Part shown: piece by piece, positions 48,079 through 60,060 of the stretch
Numbering within the stretch: the stretch's first letter is position 1
How the letters are laid out: each line of letters starts with the position of its first letter
Assembly: GCA_002102555.1 (NCBI GenBank)
Contig: MCFL01000001.1
Coordinates: 868,001 to 932,000, forward strand
Source: Catenaria anguillulae PL171
Lineage: Eukaryota > Blastocladiomycota > Blastocladiomycetes > Blastocladiales > Catenariaceae
Length of the DNA stretch: 64,000 nt
Direction: 5' to 3'
The notes under the pieces: generated by a model
The model's input: the letters and a program-made list of their open reading frames with translations, nothing else
Databases searched by the model: none
What the model was told of the DNA's origin: nothing
Made by a program: the position numbers and the translations under genes

Positions 48079-49506
48079 GCGATTTGTTGTTCTTCTTTTG
48101 CCATCGTCTATGGCATGTATTTACTTCGTCGAGGTTGCCATTGTTGTCAACCATTCCTTCGTTTTCATTTTGTCGTACATACTTACTCGGGGCGCCGTGT
48201 TAGCACAATCATTACTTATCACACATTAATACATCGGTAAATCTTGCGCAATTCCGTTCCAGGTTCCAGCGCATGTGTATGTCCGTGGCAATTGAAATGA
48301 AGCTTGCTGTGGTCCAGGTCAAGGACTGGAGTGGTGCCCAATCGCACTCAATAAAGTTGAGGGAGGTGACTCGATTCTTGAGGAGCATGAAAGCAGCAAG
48401 CTGGGTGCCGCGAGAATTACGGGCACCCAATGGGTTTGATGGCTCAGTAAATGATCACATCCTCTCTCATCCTGTTTTCGGAGAGATTCCTACTTTTAAA
48501 ATATGATTGTTTGACATCACAGCCGGTACATAAGAAGAAGAAACTAGCAGTTGAGAACTTGAGAACAATGTTCACTGATGTTAAACCGGGTGGGGTTGCA
48601 AGGCGGGAGGTATAACAAAAGATTGTGGTAAGTATCTCAAGCCCCTCGGAGGCGTGTGTGTCTTGAGTGCACGTGCATTTGGGTCATGTGAGTTCACGCG
48701 GCCCGTTGATGCGTTTCCGCGAACTGCAGCCAAGGTAATTCTTTGATCCGCTTCCCATCTTGCCCATTGGCCTTCAGTCGCTCACGCTTGGCGTTCAATG
48801 GATCCATCGCACATGTCTCAAGCTCTCTGATCGTTCTGAGACAAGAACGAATAGCTCATGATGTTCGATTGACCTTATCATACACGAGTTACTTGCTGCA
48901 CAGTTTCAATTTGAGCATGCGACGTTGCGCTTAGCAAGGGCGGATTCATGACTTGCACGCGTCACGCACTGCGAACAGCCACGAGCCACAACGGCCATAA
49001 AGTCGTCCAGCATCGGATTCAGTACCGTTCAATGCTCCAGCCGCCTCCGACCATAGTGCTCGAGCCAAAGTGTCAATCCGTCTGGTGCCATTCCCCACTC
49101 CTGAAAGGCCAGCAACCATATGACGGTCGGGCATCACCGCTCCTTGAATGTGAAGCAGGACCCCGGCGAAATGACACTCATTACTGCCTTTGCCGTCATT
49201 TACTCTACGACTGCCGAGAGATCCGAGCCATTGTTCGGGCGACATAACGTACCGACGCAAAGGAACGCTGCATTGGGCGGCACACTTGCCCTCCGCCCAT
49301 AAATAGGCGGACATTCCCCTCACTCCCAGGACGGAGGAATCTTCATCCAACAACCGGCTTGTCTGTTTCCCATCACACAATCCCCCGTTCAACCACACTC
49401 CCGGCCTGGCGCCTTCCTATTCCCACCTCATACACTCATACAAGCCTTCGACTGACGCTGCGCGTCTCACAATTTATACACCCAAGACTGATTTCCACAA
49501 TCCACG
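48079..49506. other. Intergenic region
   Basis: 1.4 kb between LETM1 and the secreted-protein gene. AT content is higher at 48450-48600. I find no conserved coding segment or RNA gene; the last 200 bases are a pyrimidine-rich leader. Confidence 0.4.
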
Positions 49507-50239
49507 ATGCGTTCCATTTCGCTTCTTCTCGTCCTCGCCTTCTCGGCTGTCCTCTCGTCTGCTACCCCCGTGGAGCTTCACAAGCGCCGCTTTGGTCAAG
49601 AGAATCCGGCTGTTCTGAACGAAATCCGCGCCCTGTCGCGCCTTCCTGGTGTTCCTCCCGATGGCCGATTCGATCAAATTGCTGGGGTTTCATTTCTACC
49701 CTCCTCGCTGCGACTGATCCTTGTGCTCGCTATGGTCTCATTGACGAGGTACGACCCCATTTTCCCACCTGGCCTTGTCAACGACTCCACGTGGACTTGT
49801 CTCACCATGTGTTCCCACTCTTCAGATCATCACTCGCTGCAAGCAATTCGGCTGCGAGCAACAAGGTGTCGCTGTTGCGCGCAAGCTAGCTGCCCTCGAA
49901 AAGAATTTCAACCCGTTCGCTGGCGCCAACGCCAAGCCTGCCTTCTGCGGCAACCCTGCTGTCCCCGCCAGCGCCGAAATCAAGTGCATTGTGCCTGTGA
50001 TTGACCCGTCCGTCCAAGGTGCTGCCGACTTCAATACCAAGGCCCAGGATCTTTTGCGCCGCGCCGAGGCCGGCCAACTCAACGCCCAGCAGTGCGCTGG
50101 CAAGTCGGTCCGTCAACAAGCCATTGATCTGGGGTTGCGTGAATGTGTCGGATGCGATGGTGCTGGCGCGACTCCACCGCCGGCCAACGGCCAAACCCCG
50201 CCCGCTAACCCGCCCCCGCAACAGGGTGGTGGTGGTGGT

Positions 50240-50274
<35 letters not shown>

Positions 50275-50752
50275 GCCGCCCCCGACGGGTACCTGCCCGC
50301 CCCCTTCGACCGTGACAGTCACTGTCACTGTCACGGCTGGCGCTGGTAACAATGCTCCCGCTCCGACTCAGCCTCCTCAAATGGGCGGCGGCCGTGGAAA
50401 CATGGGCAACGGCAACGGTAACGGCAATGGTAATGGTCGCGGAAACGGCAACAATGGTGGCAACAACGCCGGTGCCGGCGGCAACTTGCAGACCTTCCCC
50501 GGTGGCATCCTCGGTGTCGTTCCCCCTCAAGTACGCAACGTTGGCGGTGCTCGCCCCTTCCAAGTGATTCTCGCCAACGGTCAGCTCAACGGCGACTTTG
50601 TCAACCTTGGCGCTGCGCTCAACCGCTCCTGCGACGTCTTCAAGAACCTTTGTGCAAACGTGGTCAACTCGGGCGTCGGCCGGGCTCAGGGTGTGTCTGT
50701 GGGTGATTGCGATGCGGAGAATGCTAAGTGCAAGGCGGCGATTCGTGCTTGA
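49507..50752 (+). CDS. Secreted Asn/Gly-rich protein
   Basis: Signal peptide MRSISLLLVLAFSAVLSSA, then a possible Kex2 site (HKRR). Exon 1 49507-49748, intron 49749-49825 (77 nt), exon 2 49826-50752. The domain after the signal has several Cys (DPCARYGLIDE, RCKQFGCEQQG, AFCGNPA, IKCIVP), followed by a Pro-rich hinge, a run of 11 Asn from an AAC microsatellite (about 50240-50274), a TVTVTVTV Thr/Val stretch and an NG/GN repeat. It ends with a compact module, FVNLGAALNRSCDVFKNLCAN...VGDCDAENAKC, which recurs at the ends of fungal extracellular proteins of unknown role. One base is missing at GGGG 49684-49687. It is probably a wall or extracellular-matrix protein; no catalytic motif is seen. Confidence 0.72.
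50240..50274 (+). repeat. AAC trinucleotide microsatellite
   Basis: About eleven AAC units encoding poly-Asn within the secreted protein gene, directly followed by Pro-rich coding sequence. Confidence 0.85.
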
Positions 50753-51275
50753 ATGGGTGGGAATTTGCCTGGATGAAGCAGGATGGGTCCGCTGGGCGGA
50801 TGATGCATAACCATTGACTCTTGTTCAATCATTGATTCGATTTTCAATGTACTGAACACTCCATTTACTTTACTTGATTTCGCTCTCGGGGAGCCCGTCT
50901 TATGATGCGAGCTCTATGTACAGGTGCCTGACTTGAACGCACGCGAACCAGGAGGAGCTCCGCAGATGATTTCACATATGCTGCCAAGGCATAGGATCCC
51001 AAGTTGTCCGTTGACAGTCTGTGAGGCAAATGAATGTACTCCATGCCTTGCGGACCTGATGAATAGAAAAACAGGGAAAAGTCGGGAAGTAGTACACAAC
51101 ACGAGAGAGTAGTGTGAGGTAAAGAACGACACACACACAATAAGTGAAGGCTGACAGTCGAGGGCAACACACATGCCCGCAGTCCGCAGTCCATTACTCG
51201 AGAATGGACGGGCTCTCCCCTCTCACCACCTCGCCAAACAATGAAACCTCCACTCGACCTCGTTCTTGTCATGAT
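50753..51275. other. Convergent intergenic region
   Basis: 3' flanks of the secreted protein (+) and TANGO2 (-). No gene seen. Confidence 0.4.
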
Positions 51276-52771
51276 TCACCCTCCGCACAAACCCCTTTCT
51301 CGAGACTCCATCGAACCCATCCAAGAGCAATCCTCGACGGGCGGCGCTTCGCACCCGTCCAGTGAGGCGCTTACGTCGGGCGGCAATACAGCGTTCGGCC
51401 GCGTCGCTGGAGCAGGAACCAAATCTGAACGCTCACCAGCATGGCCGGTGGCGTCGGCCAGCGGCAAATCGTGGTCGCGCTCCAGGTACACGGTGTCCCA
51501 GACTTGTCGACAAACACGAGCGTGGAACTGCGAGTGCCGTAGTAGCTGGCGCCGCCTGAGAAGCCCTTGGACATGGATGCGGCGGGCACAAAGATGGACG
51601 AGAGGGCGTGTTCGATTACTTCGGGGACACCCGTGCATGGAAGTTCAGACCTATCGGCGCGGGTCGGGTCTCTGGAATGGAGGGGAGTCGGGTAAGCGAC
51701 TGATGTGTTACGCAGCAAACCACAAAAGCGGATGCTCAAGCGTACCCGAGCATCTGCCACAACTGGCAACCAAATCCACCTTCTCGTCGCCATTTTTCGA
51801 GCGCTGCAACATGGCATCGATGCGCGCAATCCCACGCTCAACCTTGGCCCAAAACGGCCGCTCCACCTGACTGAGCGTCACAATTTGGCCCCCATCCTCC
51901 TGTTGCCCATCCTTCTCACCCGTGAAACCCATGACAGCGGCAGGCACTTGGGTTAGTGGCACAATGGATCCATTCGATACGCCCCATACAACCCCCGGCG
52001 CCAATCGAAACGTGACGAGGTCGCGATCCATGTACCGCTTTGGGTCCTCATGCCACGACCCTTTGCGATTGCTCACATACCAAACGTCAAACTCGGACTC
52101 GCTACCACTCTCGGTACCGCCGCCGCCGCCGCCGCGCCAGGCGACACCGTTCCAAACACCAAATTGAACCCAAGCCACGCATTGGGATTTGCGCTTGTCT
52201 CGGCACGCAGCTGTGCAGCGTACGCGCTGGGCGCCACGGTCGAGTGCAAGAAATCCGACACGAGACGGCCGCGCGACTCGTAGTCGGTAAAGTTGGGTTT
52301 CTTGTCGTGCTTCATGCGCAGAGGAATGGGCTCGCGAAAGTTTGTCACGAATGCGAATCGGCCAGACGCTGGGTTGGTTGCGAGGCCAAGCCAAGTGCCA
52401 TGGTCTGGCGAATCGAAATGGTGAGTGGTCGACCCAATGCAAGGGAAATGAAGGAGTCACATGCATACCGTCACGTTCAAGGTCCACGCCACATACGACA
52501 CGATGGCCGTCGGGTGCCATGGGACCGTGTGCGGGCCAGACATGGGCGCGGTGAGTTGGACGGTCAAAGTATTCGTCGCGGTTGGACGCGATGATTCTGG
52601 TACGGCGAAGCAAGGTCAGACTCAGTCATGCTGCATTTCGCACCAATCGAGCAGGCGGGTGTTGGCTCCCATCCAACCTCAGCTGCGACACTCGGTGACA
52701 TGGGGAGCAAAGACGCACAGCTTGTGATCCGGGTGAATTGAGTTTCCGAAGGCGAGGAAGACAATGCACAT
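51276..52771 (-). CDS. TANGO2-like NRDE protein
   Basis: Family defined by the N-terminal NRDE motif. Human TANGO2 affects ER/Golgi organisation, lipid and possibly haem handling, and acts in the cytosol or mitochondria. Exons 52771-52719, 52596-52469, 52404-51746 and 51671-51276; introns 122, 64 and 74 nt. Joined motifs: MCIVFLAFGNSIHPDHKL|IIASNRDEYFDRP, then HGTWLGLATNPASGRFAFVTN, NPNAWLGFNLVFG, SNRKGSW, a GVSN block, LPCTGVPEVIEHALSSIFV and YYGTRSSTLVFVD, ending in VYLERDHD. Breaks are near 52151-52153, at TTTTT 51793-51797 and near 51503-51508; each restores the family pattern with a one-base change. Exon phases agree once these are allowed. A Gly/Ser-rich insert (TESGSESE) is lineage-specific. 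Confidence 0.85.
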
Positions 52772-53308
52772 GGTGGCTAAAGTGTTTAATCGAACTCATT
52801 TCTCTGTATTCATGGCATTCAATTGATGATATGTCCCACTCTCACCTGAAGCATTGGAACGAGATCTTTTGCCACGCCCGGTGATGTCAACTTGTGAGAT
52901 GTCAACGTTGGCCATGGCCAAGACTTGGGACTGCCTTCACATTTGTGAAGATTACAGTATTAATTCGAGTATGTTGCAACAAGCGATGGCCCGATCTCGA
53001 GTTGCGACAGGCAGTCAGCCAGCGCTGGTCGGTTGAGAGATGGTATGGTGATCCACGCGGACGAATGCGGAGAATGGGGACGAGACAAGGCTTGAATCAT
53101 TCATTGCACGGATGCACACACACGCCAACTTGGGCACAAATAGGAAGCAGATGTGAGGGACAAAACATTCATGTCGGACAAAAGAGGGGGCAGACAATCA
53201 AACAGCAAGGCACGGTAACGAGGCACAGATTCGCATTGTTGCCATATGGTGGGGGAGATACAGAATCAAACAATCAAAGCAAGCGGCACGTTAAAGAGCA
53301 GCTTACCC
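52772..53308. other. Intergenic region between IF1 and TANGO2 genes
   Basis: Promoter of TANGO2 and 3' flank of IF1, both minus strand. No gene seen. Confidence 0.4.
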
Positions 53309-53787
53309 TTAGTTCTTCTTGGGAGCCTCAGCGGGCTTCTTGGCGGCATCGCCCTTCTTGGCCTTCTCCTCAACAAGGTGCTCGAGTTCCTCGGCGCTCT
53401 ACAATGAAGCAGCACAGACGAGAGGGAAATCATCAGCATTTGAGATCAATCACCAAAAGTAGCAGCGAGTAGATCGGTGGGGCAAGGCGGTGGCGGCACG
53501 TCATGAGGGAAAAGTTCAACCCCATTGACGATCGATAAACAATTTTTCACGAGAGGTCCGATCACCCATGCAACCACCTATGGGTCAGAAGCCAAGCAAA
53601 CCCACCTTCTTGCGGAAGTATTGCTCCTCCTGGGCGGCCTCGCGCTTGGCAACGAGCCCTTGGCCGAGCGGATGGCGCCGGCATCATCCGAGTAGCAGCG
53701 GACGGCGGCAACACGGGTCACGGTCGGGGCAACGAGCGAGGCGGGGCGGGCGGCGGCCGAGCGGGTGGCGACGAGGCGGGTGAACAT
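53309..53787 (-). CDS. Mitochondrial ATPase inhibitor IF1
   Basis: Small helical protein that blocks ATP hydrolysis by F1 when the matrix becomes acidic. Exon 1, 53787-53606, has a presequence (MFTRLVATRSAAARPASLV...RCY) and the start of the inhibitory helix, GAIRSAKG then LVAKREAAQEEQYFRKK. Intron 53399-53605 (207 nt, long for this genome). Exon 2, 53398-53309, continues the helix (SAEELEHLVEEKAKKGD) and ends with a Lys/Ala/Pro tail. One base is missing at CCC 53657-53659 (plus strand), where the family expects an uninterrupted helix. Length of about 90 residues is normal. A second ATP synthase-linked gene, subunit e, lies 43 kb away in the window. Confidence 0.82.
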
Positions 53788-54168
53788 GATGAGTGTGTTG
53801 GTTGGGTGTTGCGTGAGGTAGAGTATGAGAGATTCCGTTGCAAATTAGCGTTTCGGGGCGACGAGAGACACGTTAAAATGATGTGGGACCTCCCGGCAAA
53901 AATCAACGCCAGCCAAAGCCAACAAACGACTGCGATCTCAGATCGGCGGCATTGATGAACGTTTTTCTGTAAACCTTCCCTGAGCCATGGGTCAAGGACG
54001 ATCGGAGATCCAAATGTGCTTGCGCGCCGATCGGCCTTTGGATGCAAGGATGCACAAAAGGATATGCGAGGAACAGACATCTCAACGAAATCCCGACATT
54101 TCAAGTCTCTCGGTCTATGTATCTGAACTCACGTATGCCCCCTAAACCATTCCCACTGCATTACCAAC
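53788..54168. other. Divergent promoter region, IF1 and the CX9C protein
   Basis: 381 bases between the two start codons. No specific site recognised; the shared promoter would fit co-expression of two mitochondrial proteins. Confidence 0.4.
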
Positions 54169-54771
54169 ATGGCGAGCCCACCCAAGCAGCAACAGACGCC
54201 TCTGATCCCGACGTCGTCCGACCCAGCGCTCCTCGCCACCATCGCAAACTGCTCAACCCTCTTTTCCCGCTTTGTCAAATGCTCAAAGCGCGCCATGACG
54301 GGCGCCAAATCGTCGCCCGAATACCAAGCACTCATGTCTGCGTCAACTGCGGCCGCGTCCAACCCAGCTGACGCGGCCAAATTCAAGCGCCGTGCCGACA
54401 ATGTGCTGATCATGGCCATGGTCCGCGAATGCGGCTACGTCCGCACCCCGCTCAAGGACTGCATAGCCGAGCATGCGTGTACTGCGGAACGTGCGACCCG
54501 AGACGTGTACCTGGCGAGCAGGCCAGACTTGGCACCGGATCGCGTGCATGCCGCGACCGAGGACGGCAGACAAGGCGTCGTGGTGCAGGGTGGCAAGACG
54601 GAGCAGCAAAAGGCCATGGCCGAGGTGGCAGAGTTGGAGAAGGGCATCAATCAGTGTGTCCGAAGGTATCAGTTTGCGCTCAATGTGTCTTGGGATGGAG
54701 AGAGACAGGCATTTGACCCCAAGCGGATGGATGAGGTACAGGTGGAGGTGGTGAGACCAGGCCAGTTGTGA
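54169..54771 (+). CDS. Unrecognised small protein with two CX9C motifs
   Basis: Intronless, 200 residues, no frame break. Two C-x9-C motifs lie in helical context: Cys28-Cys38 (NCSTLFSRFVKCSKR) and Cys88-Cys98 (ECGYVRTPLKDC), with a further Cys at 104. Twin CX9C helices are the hallmark of Mia40/Erv1 substrates in the mitochondrial intermembrane space, but here about 50 residues separate the pairs instead of the usual 10-20. The C-terminal half is a charged helix (QQKAMAEVAELEKGINQCVR). No typical presequence is seen, as expected for Mia40 clients. Location and role are inference; the Cys spacing is directly visible. Confidence 0.55.
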   Translation: MASPPKQQQTPLIPTSSDPALLATIANCSTLFSRFVKCSKRAMTGAKSSPEYQALMSASTAAASNPADAAKFKRRADNVLIMAMVRECGYVRTPLKDCIAEHACTAERATRDVYLASRPDLAPDRVHAATEDGRQGVVVQGGKTEQQKAMAEVAELEKGINQCVRRYQFALNVSWDGERQAFDPKRMDEVQVEVVRPGQL

Positions 54772-56066
54772 CTGTAGAGTTCCGTGAGTGGCCAGAAACA
54801 AGATCGAGAAGTGTGGCTTTTTTACGGGTCTGTGAGGCATCCATGGTGGCCGGGAAGGCTGCTGTGCCGTGCCATTGTTAAGTGACCATTATCTGAGAGT
54901 TCCCTGCGTGTTAGTCCAGACACAACTGAACATGTGAGGATGATGGGCTGGCGGCTGGAGCGGAGAGGCTTCCGAGTTATCCAAAGTGTGTCATGGAAAG
55001 ATGATCCCGAACTGAAATGGAATGTAAAGAATAGAATCAAATTGGCCAAGACTGCGGCTTCGACATGCACGTGTGAAGCTTGGCACTGGAGTCTGCTGCA
55101 GATGCATGCAAACCAATGATATTGTTTTTGCTGTCTTGAGGCGCGGCAGAGCCCCTACCAGAGCCGAAATCGACACACGATATGGGGGGGGGTCGCTACA
55201 TAAGCACGCTACAAATTAAACCCTGGCCGGCAATGATGACTGATCCCCTTACCGTGAGGGCGTGGTCATTTTTTTGCGGAGGAGGCATGGCGTGCGAGTG
55301 GGAATCAATGATTTCCAACTTGGGATCGAGGTACACATGTCAGCGCATGCAAGTTGTTGGACATGATGATTATCCAACCAAACGAGATGACGCCCCAACG
55401 CGGCTTTCGGCGCGGGCGGCTCGAGAGGAAAGGCTCTGCCAATCAACCAGGAGGGCGCTTGAATAATGTCCCAACCGCCGCCGTACGCAATCCCAATAAG
55501 TATAAAGAAACAATAACGTGATCTTCCATGGGCACATTTCTGCCTTGTTTTCCCCGGCTTTTCTCGCAAACTCGCAAACGAGTGGTGGAGGCCACAACTT
55601 TGCGGGCAGCGATTGGACCGGCGGGTGTGAAACGGCAGCAAGGGCCTGTCACGGAAGCAGTGGTGCACGGTCGCCGATCCACCGTGGCCAGTGCCTTTGC
55701 CCACGTCTTCTGGCCAACTTGAAGGTGCAAGTGCAAGCGAAGGGCGTATAGGGCGACTCGTCCATTTCATTCAAAATGAATGCGCCCGCCCCTGCTGATG
55801 CCAGCGGCTGCCAATATGAAAAAGCCATTCAACAAAGGCCATTGACCATGCACAGTTAGTGTCCTCATGATCCGCTGCCACCATCACCAATACCACCACC
55901 ACCACCACCAATCCGAATACTGATTCTGCATCTACTCCTCCTGATAAGCCCTCAATACCAAGACCAAGACAAGACCAAGACCAAGACAAGACAAAGACCA
56001 GGCCAAGAACCGTCACACCATCATTCCCGCGGGCTCCATAGCTACCATACCATTCATGCCGGTGCC
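54772..56066. other. Intergenic region upstream of the LAMMER kinase
   Basis: 1.3 kb without a supported gene. A short tandem array of ACCAAGAC/AAGAC units occupies about 55957-56004 in the probable 5' leader of the kinase gene. Confidence 0.4.
55957..56004 (+). repeat. Purine-rich ACCAAGAC/AAGAC tandem repeat
   Basis: Alternating ACCAAGAC and AAGAC units with one AAAGAC variant, about 60 bases before the kinase start codon. Probably transcribed as 5' UTR. Confidence 0.7.
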
Positions 56067-59000
56067 ATGTCGCACTCGCATTCGCACTCGCATTCGCATC
56101 CGCATTCGCACTCCCACTCGCGTGCCAATGGCAATTCCACCTGTCCACTTCTGCCAACCCACCGCCACAACGAGGGTCGGCAGACCGCGGCCAACAAGGG
56201 CCCAGTCCAATCCCACTGCCGCATTCTGTTCCAGCCAGCACTGGCGCTGGCACTGGCACTGGCGGCGGACCAACAGCGTACAGCCATCATCACCCATTCA
56301 CACTTCAGCAACAGCAAACAGCAACAGCAACAGCTTTCGCAGTACCTCAATCAGAGCCAGAACCACAATCCTCAGTACACCATGGCCTCGAGCTACCACC
56401 ACGCTGCCCAGGCCGTCCACTCGTACAACAACCACCCTCCACCACACCCGACCCTCAACTCGGACCCCGAAATCCCAACCCACACAACGGGCGGCTCAAG
56501 CTCGTCAGCGTCAGCGTCAACCTCCATCAAACGCCGTCGTCCTTATTACGAAGTGCAGCATGTCCATGATCCCAACACGGGCCGGTCTCGCGAAGTCATT
56601 GTAATCGACGATGGTGACTCTGGCGAGCCGCCACCGAGTCAATCCCACTACCAGCAGCCGCATCAACAACAATTGCATTCGCCCTACGCCTCGCCCAGCC
56701 AGCATTCTGTTCAGCTTCCAGCTGCGCCGTCACTTCAACAACAGCAATCAGCAGCATCCGCAGCGAATGCTCGGCCCAAGCGGCAGCTGCGACCACGGGC
56801 CGGGCAGGCAAATCAACAGCAGCAAGTTCTCGATTCGCCCAGTCAACATCCACAATTGCTATCGGCCGCCTTGGCCAGTACTATTGGGTACTCGAACGGG
56901 TCTGGGTCTGGTGCAGTACCAAGCAACGGTAACCGATTTTCTTCTTCTTGAGCTACACTGTTACTTCCCGCACGCTCTTGCCGCTCACAGTCTCTTCTCC
57001 TTGTTCGTTCAATGACACAGCAGATCCTGCATACGTTGCTCCTCCCGCCACAAAGCGCCGGCGACGAGACGAACCCGCCGCTTCCACCAACACCGCGCCA
57101 GCAGCCACCGCGACTCGCCAGCAACAGCAGCCATACTCGGTGTACAACACGGCACCGACCAACGCCAACGCAGCACCTGCCCCGCTCCCAGCTGCACCCA
57201 TCCCCATTCCTCCACCCGTATCGTCGTCGATCGCAAAGGCACCAGCATCAAGTGCTGCACACCCGCCGTACGATGACAAGGATGGGCATTACATTGTCAC
57301 GGCTGGCGATGTTTTGCAAAACACATGTATGCCAAAATTCCACCAATCTTTCTCAAGTTTGGGATCTCTCTTTGCTTTTTCCGCTCACGCCGACATTCCT
57401 TTGCTTGTAGACTCTGTCCTCAAACAACTTGGACAGGGAACGTTTGGCAAAGTCGCGGAATGCATTGATCTCCGGCACAACCGACGAGTTGCCGTGAAAA
57501 TTGTGCGCGCCATCCAAAAGTACCACGATGCGGCCCTGGGCGAGATTCGCGTCCTCAACACGCTGCGCAAAAACGACCCAGACAACCGCCACCAGTGCAT
57601 CCAACTGCTCACCGATTTCGACTACCGCAAGCACAAGTGCATGGTGTTCCCACTGCTCGGTCCCTCGCTGTTTGATTTTCTCAAGGACAACCAGTTTCAG
57701 CCGTTTACTCTGGCACAGGTCAGGGAGATTGCCATTCAACTGATCGATAGTGTTTCGTACCTGCATCGATTGAAGATTATTCACACGGATGTGCGTCTTT
57801 TTTTTATTGGTTTCTCCATGATCTGGTGTGACGAGCGTGGCTCATCTATTGAATTGCACTCATTTGTGTAGCTCAAGCCCGAGAATATTCTCCTACTTTC
57901 GGCCGACTCGATCACCTGGACTCCGCTCACGCAGCATTTCAACATGTCGCGCAAAGTGCAAGCCAAGCCCTGCTCGTCGCAAAAGATTCTCAAGTCGTTG
58001 CACATCAAGGTCATTGACTTTGGCTCGGCCACTTTTGACAACGAGTACAAGTCGTCTGTTGTGTCCACCCGCCACTACCGCGCGCCTGAAATCATGCTCG
58101 AACTAGGCTGGTCGTTTGCGTGCGACATGTGGTCGGTCGGGTGCATTCTGGTCGAGCTCTTGATTGGCGAGGCCCTGTTCCAGACGCACGAAAACATTGA
58201 GCACCTGGCCATGATGGAAATGATTCTCGGCATGTTCCAGGACGAGCTCGTGCAGCGGTCGCGCAGAAAGCACTCGTGGTTCCACCAGCCCGAAATTGTT
58301 GCCGGCGGGCCATCGGGCCAGGTCAAGGTGTGCAAGGTGCATTTCCCCTTGCCCGACACCAAGCGCGATGCAAAGACCTTTGTCAAGAGTCTCAAGACGC
58401 TCAAGGACATTTGCGAGATGCAGGGAAGAAGCAGGGCCAACGCCAATGTCGTGATTGTTGATCCGACCCAGGCGCCCGCGGGCCTCGCGGGATCGGCCGC
58501 GTCCTCACCCACGTCGTCATCGTCGAGCGCGTCCAATCACCCGCCCTATATTCCACCTCCTCCACATTCTGCTGCATCGTTTTCGCACTTCCATTCGCTT
58601 GTCCAGCGCCTGCTTATCTTTGACCCACGTCACCGGCTGACGGCCAAGCACGCGCTCCAGCACCCATTCTTTGAGCACATTGCACACCCGCTGTCACGGC
58701 TGCCGCAGCCTGCGCTTGTTCCCGGGCATCAACATTTACAGCAACAGCAGCAGCAGCGCATGTCGCCCGTGGGGCGGTACCCCAGTAATTCCTCCACGGG
58801 GGCGTACGGGACGTACACGCACGCACAGCAGTTTGCGCAACAGCACCAGCATCATCATTCTGCGTCACCAGCTTCCAGTTCAGGGCCGCTTCCTCCGCGC
58901 GCCTCCATGATGGCTGTTGGTGGGCCAACCTCTGGGTATCTGCCCGGCATCATCATTTGGCCGCGCCGGTCGGTCCCGGCGGACAGCAAGCGTACGGCGT

Positions 59001-60060
59001 GGGTGGCTACAGCGCATACGTGACGGGACCCGCACCGATTGGCCCGCCGCACTTGGGCTCGTACGTGGTGCCGTCAAACCGTGCCCAGGCAGCAGCAGTG
59101 GGTATCCCCCACAGGGTACTACGACGCATCTGCCGAAGCGCGCCGGGCACATTTGCAACAGCAATTGGCCATGGAAACGGGCTTTGCCCTGGATGAAGAT
59201 GACGCCCCGTCGGCGCTGTCGACCGACTCGTACGGGACCGCGGCGCCGCTCCCGCCGCCTGCCCCACCAGGATACGGTGGCAACGCGGGGCATTACCCGC
59301 AGCAGCAGCAACCGCCCCAGTCACAGCACCTGTACAACCAAGCCATGGTCCATGCCGCCGCGGCGGCGGCTGTCATGCAGCAACACCACGGCGCGCCTTC
59401 TCTGCCGGCTACTTTGCCGCACCGTCGGCCTCGTCCTCCTCGGGATACTACCAACTACACCCGATGCAACCGGGTGGTCCTCCGCCCGCCGTGGCTGGCC
59501 CCGCTTCGGGATACTATAGCCCACACCACCGGCCCGCCTCGGCGTTCGCTTCGCTTCCCTCGTCTGCGGTCGCATCCCCGCTGCTCATTAGCCACGGTGG
59601 CGCTGGCGCCGGTGGTCCTGGGCTCGTCCCGCCGCCACACACGGTTCCGAGCTCGGGACTCAGCCCACGATCCGCACAGTACGCGGCGGCCGCGGCCGAT
59701 CCAAGTCCTGGCGCGCACTTGCACCATCAAGCGTCGCACATGTACTCGAGTGCGGCCGCGGCAGCAGCGGCCGCGGCTGCGTACACTAATGTCGGCGGAT
59801 ATCCGGTCGCTACGGGCAATGGCGGCGCGGGGTACGAGTATGGTGGCGGTGCGGGCGTGGGCATCGGTGCGCCGGTCGAGTCGATGCGATACTCTGTATC
59901 TTCGCTTGGCGCTGCGAGCGGCGGAGGCGGCGGCGCTGGAAGTGATTTGGGGACGGCACCAAATCCCGCGGCCAGGGGTTATTACCAGCAGCAGCAGCAG
60001 CCGGGGCAGGGGTATTCGGCGGATGGGCATCCGCAGCAGCAGTATCGCGGTTACATGTAA
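56067..60060 (+). CDS. LAMMER (CLK/Kns1/Lkh1-type) protein kinase
   Basis: Dual-specificity kinase that phosphorylates SR splicing factors and nutrient/stress regulators. Exons 56067-56928, 57021-57326, 57411-57790 and 57872-60060; introns 92, 84 and 81 nt. The ~390-residue N-terminus opens with a Ser-His repeat (MSHSHSHSHSHPHSHSHS) and is Gln/Ser-rich with basic patches (KRRRRDE). Kinase domain: LKQLGQGTFGKV, VAVKIV, IIHTDLKPEN (HTD is typical of this family), VIDFGSATF, STRHYRAPEIMLELGW and IEHLAMMEMILG, where the family signature EHLAMMER has Met in place of the final Arg. An insert of ~60 residues splits the C-lobe. After the domain (ALQHPFFEHI) the tail is Gln/Ala/Tyr/Gly-rich, with breaks near 58950, 59100 and 59420. 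The stop at 60060 follows a Gln/Tyr-rich end. Confidence 0.9.

Noticed and set aside
56067-56120. CACTCG/CATTCG repeat read as a non-coding satellite
   Set aside because: It begins with the kinase ATG and encodes a Ser-His repeat in frame with the rest of the N-terminus.
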